Of a stretch of DNA of 64,000 nt, positions 9,050-18,149 are shown piece after piece. The notes beneath the pieces were generated by a model that was not told the origin of the DNA, did no database searches, and saw only the letters and a list, made by a program, of their open reading frames with translations. A program made the position numbers and the translations under genes. How positions within the stretch are numbered: position 1 is the first letter of the stretch; each line of letters starts with the position of its first letter. Source of the stretch: Alteromonas naphthalenivorans (GTDB lineage: Bacteria > Pseudomonadota > Gammaproteobacteria > Enterobacterales > Alteromonadaceae). The DNA lies in assembly GCF_000213655.1 (NCBI RefSeq), contig NC_015554.1:434001-498000 (forward strand), read 5' to 3'.

Positions 9050-10501
9050 TTAACGGGGGAAGGTGAATACTACGCCCAACCCGTGACCTTGCATAAGCGG
9101 GTCGTGCACGAACCAGAGTTTACCTTTGTGCAGTTTAATAATTGCCGAAACAAGCGATAACCCCAACCCGTTCCCTTCACAGGTTCTGCTTTTATCAGCT
9201 TGGAAGAAACGACGTTCTAAACTATCAAGTTCATGTTCATCAACACCTTTTCCATTATCGTTCACGCTGATAATCACATGGGAAGACGTGGCGGTAAGTT
9301 GTAGCGTAACGGTTCCGCCATCAGGCGTGTATTTTATGGCGTTATCTAGCACATTCGCTACTGCTTGAAACAGTAAGTTTGGATCGCCGTAGAACTGAAC
9401 TTTTGACAGCTGACTAATTAGGTTAATATCACGGTCTTCGGCCAATGGCTGATATAAATCCTCTACATCAATAATCATTTCACTTAGCTCGGTTTCACAA
9501 AACCCTTCTTTTTTGTGAACCGTTTCTAGTTTGCTAATTCGCAAAAGACTGTTGAACATATTTAAGAGTTTGTCAGCTTCGTAGGTAGTTTCGTGGCGTA
9601 GTTTCTCATCACCAATATGTTCTAAATTATTGCGTAAGCGTGCCAACGGTGTACGCAAGTCATGGGCAATACTGTCGCTTACCGACTTTATATTGTTCAC
9701 CGCACTTTCAATGGTATCGAGCATATGATTGAACACAACAGCCAGTCGACTTAAATCATCCCAGTTGCTGTCTATTTCCAAGCGTTCTTCTAAATTACCA
9801 GTACGAATAATGTAATCAGCAGTTTGTGCCATGCGGTTAATACGCTTAACTACGTAAAGTGCGACCGCAAAGCTTATGGCACCCAATACGCATAGCAAGG
9901 CAATAATTATCCAACCAAACGTTTTTCCTAACCACTGTGCACTGTATAAATCATCGATATTCCGGCCAACAAACAAAGAATAACCTTCTAGGTTTACTTC
10001 CTCGAAAAGAATGCTGTTGGTTGATTCAGAAAAGGAATAGCGGGTGCTGTCTTGCGCGATACTCTCTTTTTCGCCGCTCAGTACGGGCAATTTAATAATG
10101 CTTGTGAAGGGAGTACCAGCGTCAACACTTTCACCCATGGCAATAGGCCACATTGGATAATTGCCTGCTACTATCTGGTTTTCGCTGTCGCGAAGAACCA
10201 CAATTAAACGAGATGGCGTTAAGGCGTGGGAGGTGTCGGTTAGGTTCGAATCTGACGAAAGGCTTGGTGTGGTTCTCGCTTGAATGTTACTAATAACCGC
10301 ATCAATACCCACTTGCTCATGCAATAGCGTAAACGCATAAGTTTCAGCATCAACCGCAGCGCTTGCCTCACGAATAAATACGTCACTACTGGCAAGACGC
10401 CAGAAGTAAACGATAAATAAAATAGCAACAAGCGCTAACGAGGTAAGTAATACCCCAACTCGAAAACTAGAGCTTCGGGTGAAATTGCCTATTGCTAACA
10501 C
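9050..10501 (-). CDS. Sensor histidine kinase (HAMP, HisKA, HATPase)
   Basis: Membrane sensor kinase of an OmpR-type pair. Two membrane segments (about residues 13-34 and 193-216) enclose a periplasmic sensor domain of about 160 residues; then come HAMP, a HisKA box SIAHDLRTPLARLRNN with the phospho-accepting His near residue 282, and an ATPase domain with N-box NVLDNAIKYTPDGG and G-boxes (DNGKG, GNGLGLSL). It starts 7 bases inside the end of the response-regulator gene, so the two are translationally coupled. The signal is unknown; the sensor domain offers no recognisable metal or ligand motif. Confidence 0.9.
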   Translation of the reverse strand: MLAIGNFTRSSSFRVGVLLTSLALVAILFIVYFWRLASSDVFIREASAAVDAETYAFTLLHEQVGIDAVISNIQARTTPSLSSDSNLTDTSHALTPSRLIVVLRDSENQIVAGNYPMWPIAMGESVDAGTPFTSIIKLPVLSGEKESIAQDSTRYSFSESTNSILFEEVNLEGYSLFVGRNIDDLYSAQWLGKTFGWIIIALLCVLGAISFAVALYVVKRINRMAQTADYIIRTGNLEERLEIDSNWDDLSRLAVVFNHMLDTIESAVNNIKSVSDSIAHDLRTPLARLRNNLEHIGDEKLRHETTYEADKLLNMFNSLLRISKLETVHKKEGFCETELSEMIIDVEDLYQPLAEDRDINLISQLSKVQFYGDPNLLFQAVANVLDNAIKYTPDGGTVTLQLTATSSHVIISVNDNGKGVDEHELDSLERRFFQADKSRTCEGNGLGLSLVSAIIKLHKGKLWFVHDPLMQGHGLGVVFTFPR

Positions 10502-11178
10502 ACAACCGGATCCGCAATTCTATAACCCGTGCCTCTTACCGTTTCAATAAGAGGGACGTTAAATGCTTTGTCTACTTTTTGACGCAAACGGCTGATATGC
10601 ACGTCGATAACATTGGTTTGCGGGTCGAAGTGATAATTCCAAACTTGCTCCAATAGCATGCTACGAGTAACGACCTTTCCTTGATGGCGTAATAAGCACT
10701 CTAGTAACTGGAACTCTTTTGATTGTAAGTCTATTTCGGTATCACCGCGTTGTACTTTCCTGTTAACAAGATCAAGCGTGAGGTCGCCCACTTTGATAAG
10801 TGTTTTATCACCGCTTTCACGTTCTCTTCCTGCTAACCCTTCAACACGGGCGAGTAGTTCTTCAAACGCAAAAGGTTTGGTTAAATAATCGTTGGCGCCT
10901 GAACGTAAACCCCGGACTTTATCTTCTACTTGGCTTTTCGCACTAAGCAGTAGCACAGGGGTAAGCACGTTATCTTTTCGTAAACGTTCTAAGATGGTAA
11001 AGCCGTCTAACAAGGGAAGCATTACATCTAGTACAATAACATCTACATCATCGGACAAAGCTTCAGCTAAGCCTTTTTCGCCATCACGCGCCGCAACGCA
11101 GCTGTGCCCTTCACCAATAAATCCTTTTTCAATGTGAGCGGCAACCTTGGGATCATCTTCAACAAGTAGCACATTCAT
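10495..11178 (-). CDS. OmpR/PhoB-family response regulator
   Basis: A 227-residue transcriptional regulator: receiver domain (EDD acidic pocket at 7-9, phospho-Asp in VIVLDVMLPLLDG near residue 51, KPFAFEELLARV) and a winged-helix DNA-binding domain ending in VIDVHISRLRQKVD...ETVRGTGYRI. It is first in the operon, overlapping the kinase gene by 7 bases. The sequence type resembles CusR/CopR-like regulators, but no metal-efflux gene adjoins it here, so the regulon is undetermined. Confidence 0.92.
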   Translation of the reverse strand: MNVLLVEDDPKVAAHIEKGFIGEGHSCVAARDGEKGLAEALSDDVDVIVLDVMLPLLDGFTILERLRKDNVLTPVLLLSAKSQVEDKVRGLRSGANDYLTKPFAFEELLARVEGLAGRERESGDKTLIKVGDLTLDLVNRKVQRGDTEIDLQSKEFQLLECLLRHQGKVVTRSMLLEQVWNYHFDPQTNVIDVHISRLRQKVDKAFNVPLIETVRGTGYRIADPVVC

Positions 11179-11245
11179 GATTTTGGTACTTCTAATTAAT
11201 GGAGTTAAATATCAGTGTTTATACATACAATCTATCGTGTTGCGA

Positions 11246-12976
11246 TCACTTTGGGTTGCTATCAGCACCCCTATTAAAACGGACATTAGCGTTATATGGC
11301 GTAAAATGTTGAATGTCCCCACGAGCACATTTCACCTGAACTTCGTGCCAGTATTCTGGGGTCATTAGGTCGCCATGCAACGACTTCAAAATATCCTTAA
11401 GTTTCCGTTTTCCAACAATAAAATGTTCAAACTGCTCAGGGAAGACATCGCTGGGACCAACCGACAACATGTCCATCGCATAAGGGTCATCTGATTTGGG
11501 TAGCGCCCTAAAATGACGTTCGTTCATTAAACATATTTCATCATAGTCGTAAAAGATAACTCTGCCATGTCGGGTTATACCGAAATTTTTATGCAGCATG
11601 TCGCCAGGGAAAATATTCGCCATGGCTATTTGTTTAATACAAAGCCCTAACTCGTTTAATGCGCTGCGTACTTTGTCCTCATCTTCTTCTTGTTGAAGAT
11701 ACAAATTAAGCGGAGTCATCTTACGTTCTATGTATAAATGCTTAATGACCAGTTCGTCATCGGTAAATTCGAGACTAGAAGCGCAGGTTTCTTTAAGTTC
11801 TTCGATTAAAAGAGGGTCGATACGAGACAAGGGAAAGCGAAAGTTAACGTATTCATGGGTGTCTGCCATTCGTCCCACACGATCGGACATTTTTACTAAC
11901 CGGTAGCAGTCTTTAACATGCTCTCGGGTGATCTTCTTACTTTCGGCAAACTCATCTTTGATAATTTTAAACACTACCCCGTAAGAGGGCAGGTGAAACA
12001 CCATCATCACCAATCCTCTAATGCCTGGCGCGGCCTCAAAGTGATCGTCGGTGGTATCCATATGATCGAGAAAATTACGATAAAACACTGTTTTCCCGTG
12101 CTTGTAATGACCTAGCGCCATGTAAAGCTCAAAGTGTTTTTTGTTGTGTAATAGTTCTTGAAGGAACGCCGCCACTTCTGCTGGGTTTTGGGTGTCTGCC
12201 ATGAAGTAGCTTCTGGCAAAACCGAAAATAACGCTTAAATCACTTCTGTCCGTGAGTAATGCGTCTACAAACAGGGTGTGTTCATCACTGCGTTGTAAAG
12301 AGATTACAAAAGGGAGGGTTTCTTCTGGCATGCATATTCTGCCAATAAGATACGCCGATTTTCCTCTAAAAAACGTGGGTTTTAGCAGTTCCACAGTATG
12401 AACACTGGCCAATTGCTGTGTGGTTAATCGCTTTCTAAGTGCTTCTTCAAGGTTTTGCATGTCACGTTCGTAATCTTCAAAAGGGATGCCGTAGCGATAG
12501 ATTTTGAAAATAGACACGTACATCTCGCGTACCGTGGTGGTGGTATCGAAGCTGTGAATGACTTTATCTCGGTCTTGGCCGGGTAAAAAGCAGCGACTTG
12601 GCAATACAAACATCATGCTGTTGTCGATTTTGCGGTGTTTGAATAAACGTCCAATCACAGAATTATAAAAGGTTTCGGCTAGCTCAAATTGCGGGTGGCC
12701 TTCAAGTTGTCGTGCGAAAACCTTCTTGAGGTCTTGCCAAAACTCGTCATTTTTTTTATGAACTTCGGTTAAATGGTAAACATCGGCAACGGCATCTGAA
12801 AGGCTTTGTTCATAGATGGTAATACGCTCTTTTGAAGCGAGCTGAATTTCTTTCCATTGGCCTTGCTCAAACCGCGATTGGGCACCTCTAGTAATTCGCG
12901 TAAACCAGCGATAGCTCTTATCAAAATGAGAAAGAATTTGATAAGCAACTTTTTTAGAAAGGGTTACATCCAGCAT
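11246..12976 (-). CDS. aceK: Isocitrate dehydrogenase kinase/phosphatase
   Basis: Bifunctional enzyme that phosphorylates and dephosphorylates isocitrate dehydrogenase, deciding between TCA cycle and glyoxylate bypass. The 576-residue length equals the family norm (578 in E. coli), and AceK-specific stretches are present (HFDKSYRWFTRITRGAQSRF at the N-terminus, GDMLHKNFGITRHGRVIFYDYDEI near residue 450). Unlike E. coli it is not with aceBA: its neighbours are a two-component system and a lone receiver protein, so it is expressed separately. Confidence 0.96.
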   Translation of the reverse strand: MLDVTLSKKVAYQILSHFDKSYRWFTRITRGAQSRFEQGQWKEIQLASKERITIYEQSLSDAVADVYHLTEVHKKNDEFWQDLKKVFARQLEGHPQFELAETFYNSVIGRLFKHRKIDNSMMFVLPSRCFLPGQDRDKVIHSFDTTTTVREMYVSIFKIYRYGIPFEDYERDMQNLEEALRKRLTTQQLASVHTVELLKPTFFRGKSAYLIGRICMPEETLPFVISLQRSDEHTLFVDALLTDRSDLSVIFGFARSYFMADTQNPAEVAAFLQELLHNKKHFELYMALGHYKHGKTVFYRNFLDHMDTTDDHFEAAPGIRGLVMMVFHLPSYGVVFKIIKDEFAESKKITREHVKDCYRLVKMSDRVGRMADTHEYVNFRFPLSRIDPLLIEELKETCASSLEFTDDELVIKHLYIERKMTPLNLYLQQEEDEDKVRSALNELGLCIKQIAMANIFPGDMLHKNFGITRHGRVIFYDYDEICLMNERHFRALPKSDDPYAMDMLSVGPSDVFPEQFEHFIVGKRKLKDILKSLHGDLMTPEYWHEVQVKCARGDIQHFTPYNANVRFNRGADSNPK

Positions 12977-13228
12977 AATTTAACCTTAAACAATAAGTGA
13001 TATTCAATGCAGTGCAATGTGCTTTGTATTTATATTTGGCTGCATATACCTTCTAAAGTAACAAATATTTACGATAAGCTACTGGAAAATTGACCTAAAA
13101 GTGTTTTTTTATACTTTCGTTTAATATAGTCTTATCCCTACTTTCTTCATCCATGTTTTCGACAATAGACGCATTGCTTTGAGTTCCTTGTGGCGATATA
13201 CGTACTTGTAGATGACTAAGAGTTGACC

Positions 13229-13615
13229 ATGAGCTTTAACATTCTGATTTGTGATGATTCGGCGCTAGCAAGAAAGATGGCGCGCCGTAACTTGCCCGAT
13301 GGATTAGCAAGTGAAATTTATGAAGCATCTAATGGTGTGGATGCGCTTGAGATAATGGGGCATCATCGCATTGATTTAGTGCTGCTAGATTTAACCATGC
13401 CGATACTCGACGGGGTAGGCGTGCTTGAAGAAATAAAGCGCCGAAAAATAGAAGTGTTTGTAGTGGTCATTTCAGGTGATATTCAGCCGGTGATGCAAAA
13501 CCGCGTGATGGAACTAGGCGCGCTGGCATTTATTGAAAAGCCGCTAAAACGACTGCCATTAGAAACTACCTTGAAGCGCTACGGATTTATTCTGCCAGAA
13601 ACCATGGCGTGTTAA
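13229..13615 (+). CDS. Single-domain response regulator (CheY-like)
   Basis: A receiver domain only: acidic pocket CDDS at the N-terminus, phospho-Asp in LVLLDLTMPILDG (near residue 54), the Thr/Ser switch (VVISGD) and Lys in EKPLKR. No output domain, so it must act by protein contact, as CheY- or Spo0F-like proteins do. I chose ATG 13229 (AAGAG at proper spacing) over the TTG six bases earlier. No kinase adjoins it; divergent from aceK with about 250 bases between. Confidence 0.85.
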   Translation: MSFNILICDDSALARKMARRNLPDGLASEIYEASNGVDALEIMGHHRIDLVLLDLTMPILDGVGVLEEIKRRKIEVFVVVISGDIQPVMQNRVMELGALAFIEKPLKRLPLETTLKRYGFILPETMAC

Positions 13616-13667
13616 ATAAACATCTTCACGGGTAATGATATTGGGTGTTCATGCACTTATAAATACC

Positions 13668-13700
13668 AAAAAAGGAGCTCATATGAGCTCCTTTTTGCTT
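13668..13700. terminator. Bidirectional intrinsic terminator
   Basis: Stem AAAAAGGAGCTC / GAGCTCCTTTTT (13669-13680, 13685-13696) with ATAT loop, followed by T-rich sequence. It serves the receiver gene on the plus strand and the convergent acr3 on the minus strand. Confidence 0.88.
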
Positions 13701-13742
13701 TTAGTTTTGTGTTAACTTTTGTCGCGCTAATGAATGCTCATG

Positions 13743-14756
13743 TTAGTCAAACCAGTGGCGAGTTCTATTCGCGAACCATACCAGCGATAACATAACTGGT
13801 ACTTCAACCAGCACACCAACAACGGTTGCTAGGGCAGCACCACTATGTAAGCCAAATAAGGATATGGCTACTGCAACGGCTAATTCGAAAAAGTTAGACG
13901 TACCAATCATGCAGGCAGGTGCTGCAACATTGTGTGGTAGCTTCATTTTTTTCGCTGCAAAATACGCTATCGCAAATATACCGTAGGTTTGAATAAGAAG
14001 CGGTATCGCGATAAGCACGATGTCTTGAGGCTGGGCTAAAATTGTTTCTGCTTGAAAGCCAAACAGCAATACAATGGTAATTAACAGCCCAAGTACCGAA
14101 AATGGCTTAAAGCGTTCAATAATTGCCGTTACCGCTTGCTCGCCCTTTTTTTCCATCTTCTTACGTGTGATAACACCAGCGATGAGCGGCAATACCACAT
14201 AGAGCACTACAGATAGGATCAAGGTATTCCAGGGTACTGTGATATCGGTAACACCCAGTAACATAGCCGTGATAGGGGCAAATAAGATAATCATTATCAA
14301 GTCGTTAATAGAGACTTGAACTAAGGTGTAGTTTGCATCGCCTTTTGTTAAGTGGCTCCATACAAATACCATGGCAGTACACGGTGCTACACCTAGTAAA
14401 ATCATACCCGCGATATATTCAGTGGCCGTTTGTGGGTCTACCCAATCGGCAAAAATGCCTTTGAAGAATAACCAGCCAAGTAGCGCCATTGTGAAAGGCT
14501 TTATCAACCAGTTCACGACTAAGGTAAGTACCAGCCCTTTGGGCTTTTTACCCACATCTTTTATGGATGAAAAATCAATTTGAATCATCATTGGGTAAAT
14601 CATGAGCCAAATTAGTACAGCAATTACCAAATTTACGTGAGCATATTCAAGGCTAGCTACTAGCGCAAAGAAGTCTGGAAAAAGACTGCCGACGGCTACA
14701 CCTGCAATAATACAAAGTCCTACCCATACGGATAAGTATCGTTCGAAAAATCCCAT
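13743..14756 (-). CDS. acr3: ACR3-family arsenite efflux transporter
   Basis: Ten-helix inner-membrane carrier that exports arsenite using the proton motive force. Hydrophobic segments cover most of the 337 residues, and the family signature [19 protein letters not shown] with the essential Cys is present, as is the C-terminal [18 protein letters not shown] motif. It is last of four genes (arsR-arsC-arsH-acr3), 63 bases after arsH. Confidence 0.95.
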   Translation of the reverse strand: MGFFERYLSVWVGLCIIAGVAVGSLFPDFFALVASLEYAHVNLVIAVLIWLMIYPMMIQIDFSSIKDVGKKPKGLVLTLVVNWLIKPFTMALLGWLFFKGIFADWVDPQTATEYIAGMILLGVAPCTAMVFVWSHLTKGDANYTLVQVSINDLIMIILFAPITAMLLGVTDITVPWNTLILSVVLYVVLPLIAGVITRKKMEKKGEQAVTAIIERFKPFSVLGLLITIVLLFGFQAETILAQPQDIVLIAIPLLIQTYGIFAIAYFAAKKMKLPHNVAAPACMIGTSNFFELAVAVAISLFGLHSGAALATVVGVLVEVPVMLSLVWFANRTRHWFD

Positions 14757-14819
14757 GAGACAGTGTCCTTAATGACGTTAATGTCTTTAAAACTTACAAT
14801 CTGTTGTTCACAGTATTGT

Positions 14820-15539
14820 TTAAATCGTTTTTTGGTTGACCCGCTTGCTCAATTCCTCTGCGCTTTCAACGCGCTCAGAATAGCGATTAACAAGATGATC
14901 TTTGTTGTCGCGGGTCAGCAGTGTAAATTTCACCAGTTCTTCAACCACATCCACGATGCGGTTGTAGTAAGAAGAAGGCTTCATACGGCCATCGTCTTCA
15001 AATTCTAAAAAGGCTTTTGCCACCGAAGACTGGTTAGGTATGGTCAGCATGCGCATCCAGCGACCAAGCACACGCATTTGATTCACTGCGTTGAATGATT
15101 GAGAGCCACCACTGACTTGCATTACGGCTAAGGTTTTCCCTTGAGTTGGACGCACCGCGCCAATGCTTAATGGTACCCAGTCGATAATACTTTTAATAAT
15201 GCCTGTCATACTGCCGTGACGTTCAGGCGAGCACCAAATTTGCCCTTCAGACCACATCATGATCTCGCGAAGCTCTTTTACTTTTGGATGGGTGTCATCT
15301 TCCGTGTCTGGTTGTGGCAACCCTCTAGGGTCAAAAATCTTAGCTTCACAACCATAGTACTCAAGCAGGCGTGCGCTTTCTTCAATGACTAAACGGCTGT
15401 AAGAGCGCTCTCTTAACGAGCCGTAAAGTAACAATATGCGCGGTTTGTGTTCAGAATACGTTTTTGCGAAGTCGTCTGCTGTAGGTGCAGGCGCAACGCT
15501 TGTCACTAAGTTATCAGAAGGTGATGTTTTTTCTGACAT
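14820..15539 (-). CDS. arsH: ArsH, NADPH-dependent FMN reductase of the ars operon
   Basis: Flavodoxin-fold oxidoreductase; ArsH proteins oxidise trivalent organoarsenicals and reduce quinones/azo compounds. The FMN-binding loop [11 protein letters not shown] (residues 39-49) and the family segment [12 protein letters not shown] are present; 239 residues is typical. The start codon overlaps the arsC stop (TAATG), giving translational coupling. Its presence suggests exposure to methylated or organic arsenic as well as arsenate (inference). Confidence 0.94.
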   Translation of the reverse strand: MSEKTSPSDNLVTSVAPAPTADDFAKTYSEHKPRILLLYGSLRERSYSRLVIEESARLLEYYGCEAKIFDPRGLPQPDTEDDTHPKVKELREIMMWSEGQIWCSPERHGSMTGIIKSIIDWVPLSIGAVRPTQGKTLAVMQVSGGSQSFNAVNQMRVLGRWMRMLTIPNQSSVAKAFLEFEDDGRMKPSSYYNRIVDVVEELVKFTLLTRDNKDHLVNRYSERVESAEELSKRVNQKTI

Positions 15540-16009
15540 TACTGAGCCCCTTTTTCCTGAAGCGCCTTTTTAACGTCTTCGATAGCAAGGTTACGAGATG
15601 CAATATCACTTAATACGGCAACGCGGCTTTCAATAATATCGATGGAGTTGTAGAACGCTTGGGCTTTGTCTTCTTCACTACCTTCTAATTTCGAAGGATC
15701 TTCAAGACCCCAGTGCAACTTAAGAGAATTACCAAAATACACTGGGCATGCTTCACCCGCTGCTGAGTCACACACGGTAATGACGATGTCAGGCTGGTAG
15801 TCTTCAAAGTCGTCCCAAGACTGGCTTTTAAGCCCATCGGTACTATAGCCACGCTCGGCAAGGTACTTTACTGACAACGGATGTACTTCACCCACAGGCT
15901 GGCTTCCCGCACTGCGCGCTTCTAAAGATGAATTGCTTGAAGCATTAGTAATGGCTTCGCAAAGGATGCTACGGCAACGGTTGTGCGTGCAGATATACAA
16001 TATTTTCAT
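15539..16009 (-). CDS. arsC: Arsenate reductase, low-molecular-weight phosphatase type
   Basis: Reduces arsenate to arsenite for export by Acr3. The CX5R active-site loop CTHNRCRS starts at Cys7, and a second Cys pair in [11 protein letters not shown] matches the redox relay of thioredoxin-coupled ArsC, not the glutaredoxin type. Length 156 is in range, slightly longer than the Staphylococcus enzyme. Between arsR (53-base gap) and arsH (1-base overlap) in the ars operon. Confidence 0.93.
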   Translation of the reverse strand: MKILYICTHNRCRSILCEAITNASSNSSLEARSAGSQPVGEVHPLSVKYLAERGYSTDGLKSQSWDDFEDYQPDIVITVCDSAAGEACPVYFGNSLKLHWGLEDPSKLEGSEEDKAQAFYNSIDIIESRVAVLSDIASRNLAIEDVKKALQEKGAQ

Positions 16010-16062
16010 TACAAAAATCCTGATGGTTTACGTCACATATTTGAAAAAAGTAAGAAGGGCGT

Positions 16063-16419
16063 TTAACAGCCCGCGTCACATTTAAGGTTGTTTAGCGCAT
16101 CGCTAATATAGTCAGCGTTGTTTGTGGCAGATAAATGAATCACTTCTTTGGCCCATGCAGGAAGCGCTGGGTTGAGGCGGTAATAAACCCATTTACCACG
16201 TCGGTCGTCAGCCACTAGCCCGCATTTACGTAAATCGGCCAGATGACGGGATATTTTGGGTTGGCTAAGATTGAGCGCGTCGGTTAAATCACACACACAA
16301 AGTTCGTCTTTAACACAAAGCATAAGCAGTGTTTTTAGCCGAGTTTCTTCCGCTAAACATTTAAACAATGAAAGGGGTGAAAGCGAAACGCATGAAGTAG
16401 AAGTTGCTGCAGTCATCAT
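16063..16419 (-). CDS. arsR: ArsR/SmtB-family arsenite-responsive repressor
   Basis: Winged-helix repressor of 118 residues. The metalloid site ELCVCDL with its Cys-X-Cys pair lies at the start of the recognition helix, followed by LSQPKISRHLADLRKCGLV. A Cys also closes the protein (CDAGC). It is the first gene of the operon, so autoregulated; a matching operator lies just upstream at about 16454-16476. Arsenite binding would release the operator (family knowledge). Confidence 0.94.
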   Translation of the reverse strand: MMTAATSTSCVSLSPLSLFKCLAEETRLKTLLMLCVKDELCVCDLTDALNLSQPKISRHLADLRKCGLVADDRRGKWVYYRLNPALPAWAKEVIHLSATNNADYISDALNNLKCDAGC

Positions 16420-16437
16420 TTATCTCAAATACGCTAA

Positions 16438-16480
16438 ATCATATATGTTGGTATCGTATATGAATTTTCGTATATGTCAA
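16438..16480 (-). promoter_or_regulatory. Probable ArsR operator/promoter
   Basis: Two direct copies of TCGTATATG (16454-16462 and 16468-16476, read on the plus strand) and a partial third ATATATG at 16441-16447. The centre ATATGAAT/TTTCGTAT (16458-16473) is an imperfect palindrome of the ATA...TAT type bound by ArsR/SmtB repressors. Position 35-57 bases upstream of arsR fits autoregulation. Inferred, not tested. Confidence 0.6.
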
Positions 16481-16538
16481 ACTCAAATGAAGTCTTACTA
16501 TGCTCTTGATGATGTCGCTACCAAGATGTAATTAGAAA

Positions 16539-17180
16539 TTATTGTTCAAGAGGCTCTACCTGAGGCGTTACAGAGGTAACGAGTTGAGCATTGTGGGTTT
16601 GGTTAAAGTCATCTATGACGGAATTAATAAATTGAAACCAGGTTTGATTCGGTTGCCAAATTGCCAGTAAATCTTGTTTAGCCGATAGCTCTGATTCACC
16701 TAATGCGGTAATGCGGTACAAATAGGTAAATACGGCACCTCGCCAATTCAATTTACAATGAGTAAGCACCTTATCATCGGCTGAATTTGCTTGAGCCATA
16801 TAGCCCGTATACTCTTTGAAATTAGCGAGGGTAGGGTGTTCCCATTCAACTTGAATATTGTGATAGTCAAGCGATAGTGCTTCAACCATTAGCTGTTCTT
16901 GCCCTCGCTCGCCGGGAATGAGATCTATAACCCTACCTATCCCTTCGTCTTTCAATAATTGAAAATGCGCAGCAGAAGGCAAACCTGAGCTAACCATACG
17001 GTCGTTATTAACTTGATAGTTGGTAAGCGAATTGAGTGATATTTCTGGGGCTATAATGCCCTTTTCCTTCGAAATATCGCTAGTAACAGTTACTGTACTA
17101 CCTACTGATGAGCTTGTATTTATAAGTGCTATTGCTACAACCAAGAATGAAGAAAGGAAACTTGTTGTTTTACGTCTCAT
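16539..17180 (-). CDS. Secreted dual-specificity phosphatase-like protein
   Basis: Resembles the protein-tyrosine-phosphatase-like (DUF442/beta-lactamase-hydrolase-like) proteins: the mature part has the usual opening YQVNNDRMVSSGLPSAAHF, a middle GIGRVIDLIPGERG and the loop THCKLNWRGAVFTYLYR, a Cys-X4-Arg version of the phosphatase P-loop. From the chosen ATG (17180) it has a Sec-type signal (MRRKTTSFLSSFLVVAIALI); an in-frame codon at 17264 would bury that signal behind 28 residues. Enzymatic activity is uncertain because the loop lacks the usual Gly. It ends 120 bases from the ars promoter on the same strand but is unlikely to be part of that operon. Confidence 0.7.
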   Translation of the reverse strand: MRRKTTSFLSSFLVVAIALINTSSSVGSTVTVTSDISKEKGIIAPEISLNSLTNYQVNNDRMVSSGLPSAAHFQLLKDEGIGRVIDLIPGERGQEQLMVEALSLDYHNIQVEWEHPTLANFKEYTGYMAQANSADDKVLTHCKLNWRGAVFTYLYRITALGESELSAKQDLLAIWQPNQTWFQFINSVIDDFNQTHNAQLVTSVTPQVEPLEQ

Positions 17181-17271
17181 AGCCATCACCGCTAGCAGGT
17201 AGTATTCATGTTTAAGCCCAGACTGCGCCAAATCGAGAATAAATTCAATGGTAATTTTGGTCAAAAAACCT

Positions 17272-18018
17272 TCAGGCGCTAACTCTGGCTTTAGGATTAA
17301 ACAACGTAAAATACTTCCTACTTAGCCAAATGATAAAAGGGACACCGATTAAACTTGGCAATACCCAGCTTCCTATCTGAAGCAAGGGGAGGCTTTGAAA
17401 TAGGTTGCGACCACCGAAAGCGAAAAATGCAGTATAGGCTCCAATGCCTGAGCCAATAATATGCCCGATGTGTTGAATGACCCATGCTCCTTTAGCAATG
17501 TCTTTTTTGAATGCATATCGCACAATGCCAAAGCTGTTAAATAGTGCGATAGGCGCAAAAATTTGAGTCAGCGTGATGTTGTATTTTATGCCTTGGTATA
17601 GCGCGATACTGGCTACAACAAATAGTGCAGTAGGTAACCATAAATATTCAACCTTCCGAAGCTCACCTCGGTTAACTTTTACCTCTAAAACTCTTTTAGC
17701 GTGCCTGACATTGTTCCAAACCAGAAGGCTTAGCATGAGCAAGAAAATATACTGGCCTTGAAGATAAGCAAGAAAATACTCAACAGATTCAAAGTGCGCC
17801 GGCATCGTCGGAAAGATGAGAAGGGGAGCAAGCAGTACTAATGATGAGCTAACTACACCACTGACTGATGTCAGCGTCATTGTGGCTAGGTAAACATTAC
17901 CTACCTTTTTATGTTGTTTTCCGCCTTTTTTGGTAAAACATGGCCCCCAAAAAAGTAGCAGTGAAATTGCACCACAAATAATGTGAAATAGAACGATAGC
18001 GCTGTGAATGTTTTGCAT
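17272..18018 (-). CDS. Multi-pass membrane protein, DUF2306-like
   Basis: A 248-residue protein with about seven hydrophobic segments. The first loop holds GKQHKKVGNVYLATM, resembling the H-R/K-x-x-G pattern of DUF2306-type membrane proteins, and a later HIGHIIGSGIGAY segment carries two His in a membrane helix. No known function. It is divergent from a DesK-like kinase/regulator pair with 131 bases between, making it a candidate target of that system (inference). Confidence 0.65.
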   Translation of the reverse strand: MQNIHSAIVLFHIICGAISLLLFWGPCFTKKGGKQHKKVGNVYLATMTLTSVSGVVSSSLVLLAPLLIFPTMPAHFESVEYFLAYLQGQYIFLLMLSLLVWNNVRHAKRVLEVKVNRGELRKVEYLWLPTALFVVASIALYQGIKYNITLTQIFAPIALFNSFGIVRYAFKKDIAKGAWVIQHIGHIIGSGIGAYTAFFAFGGRNLFQSLPLLQIGSWVLPSLIGVPFIIWLSRKYFTLFNPKARVSA

Positions 18019-18149
18019 GACTTACACCTTAAATATTTGATGTAGCCAGTTTGCCGATATCTTCTTTTTAGTATTAGTGCCGAAGGTCACAAGATAAAAA
18101 GTGACTTTTGGCCTATGTATTTTTCGTCGCTTAAGTTAATAATAGGTTT

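Noticed and set aside
10236..10250. GGTTCGAATC, resembling a tRNA T-loop
   Set aside because: It lies inside the histidine kinase gene with no acceptor or anticodon stem around it. No tRNA was found in the window.
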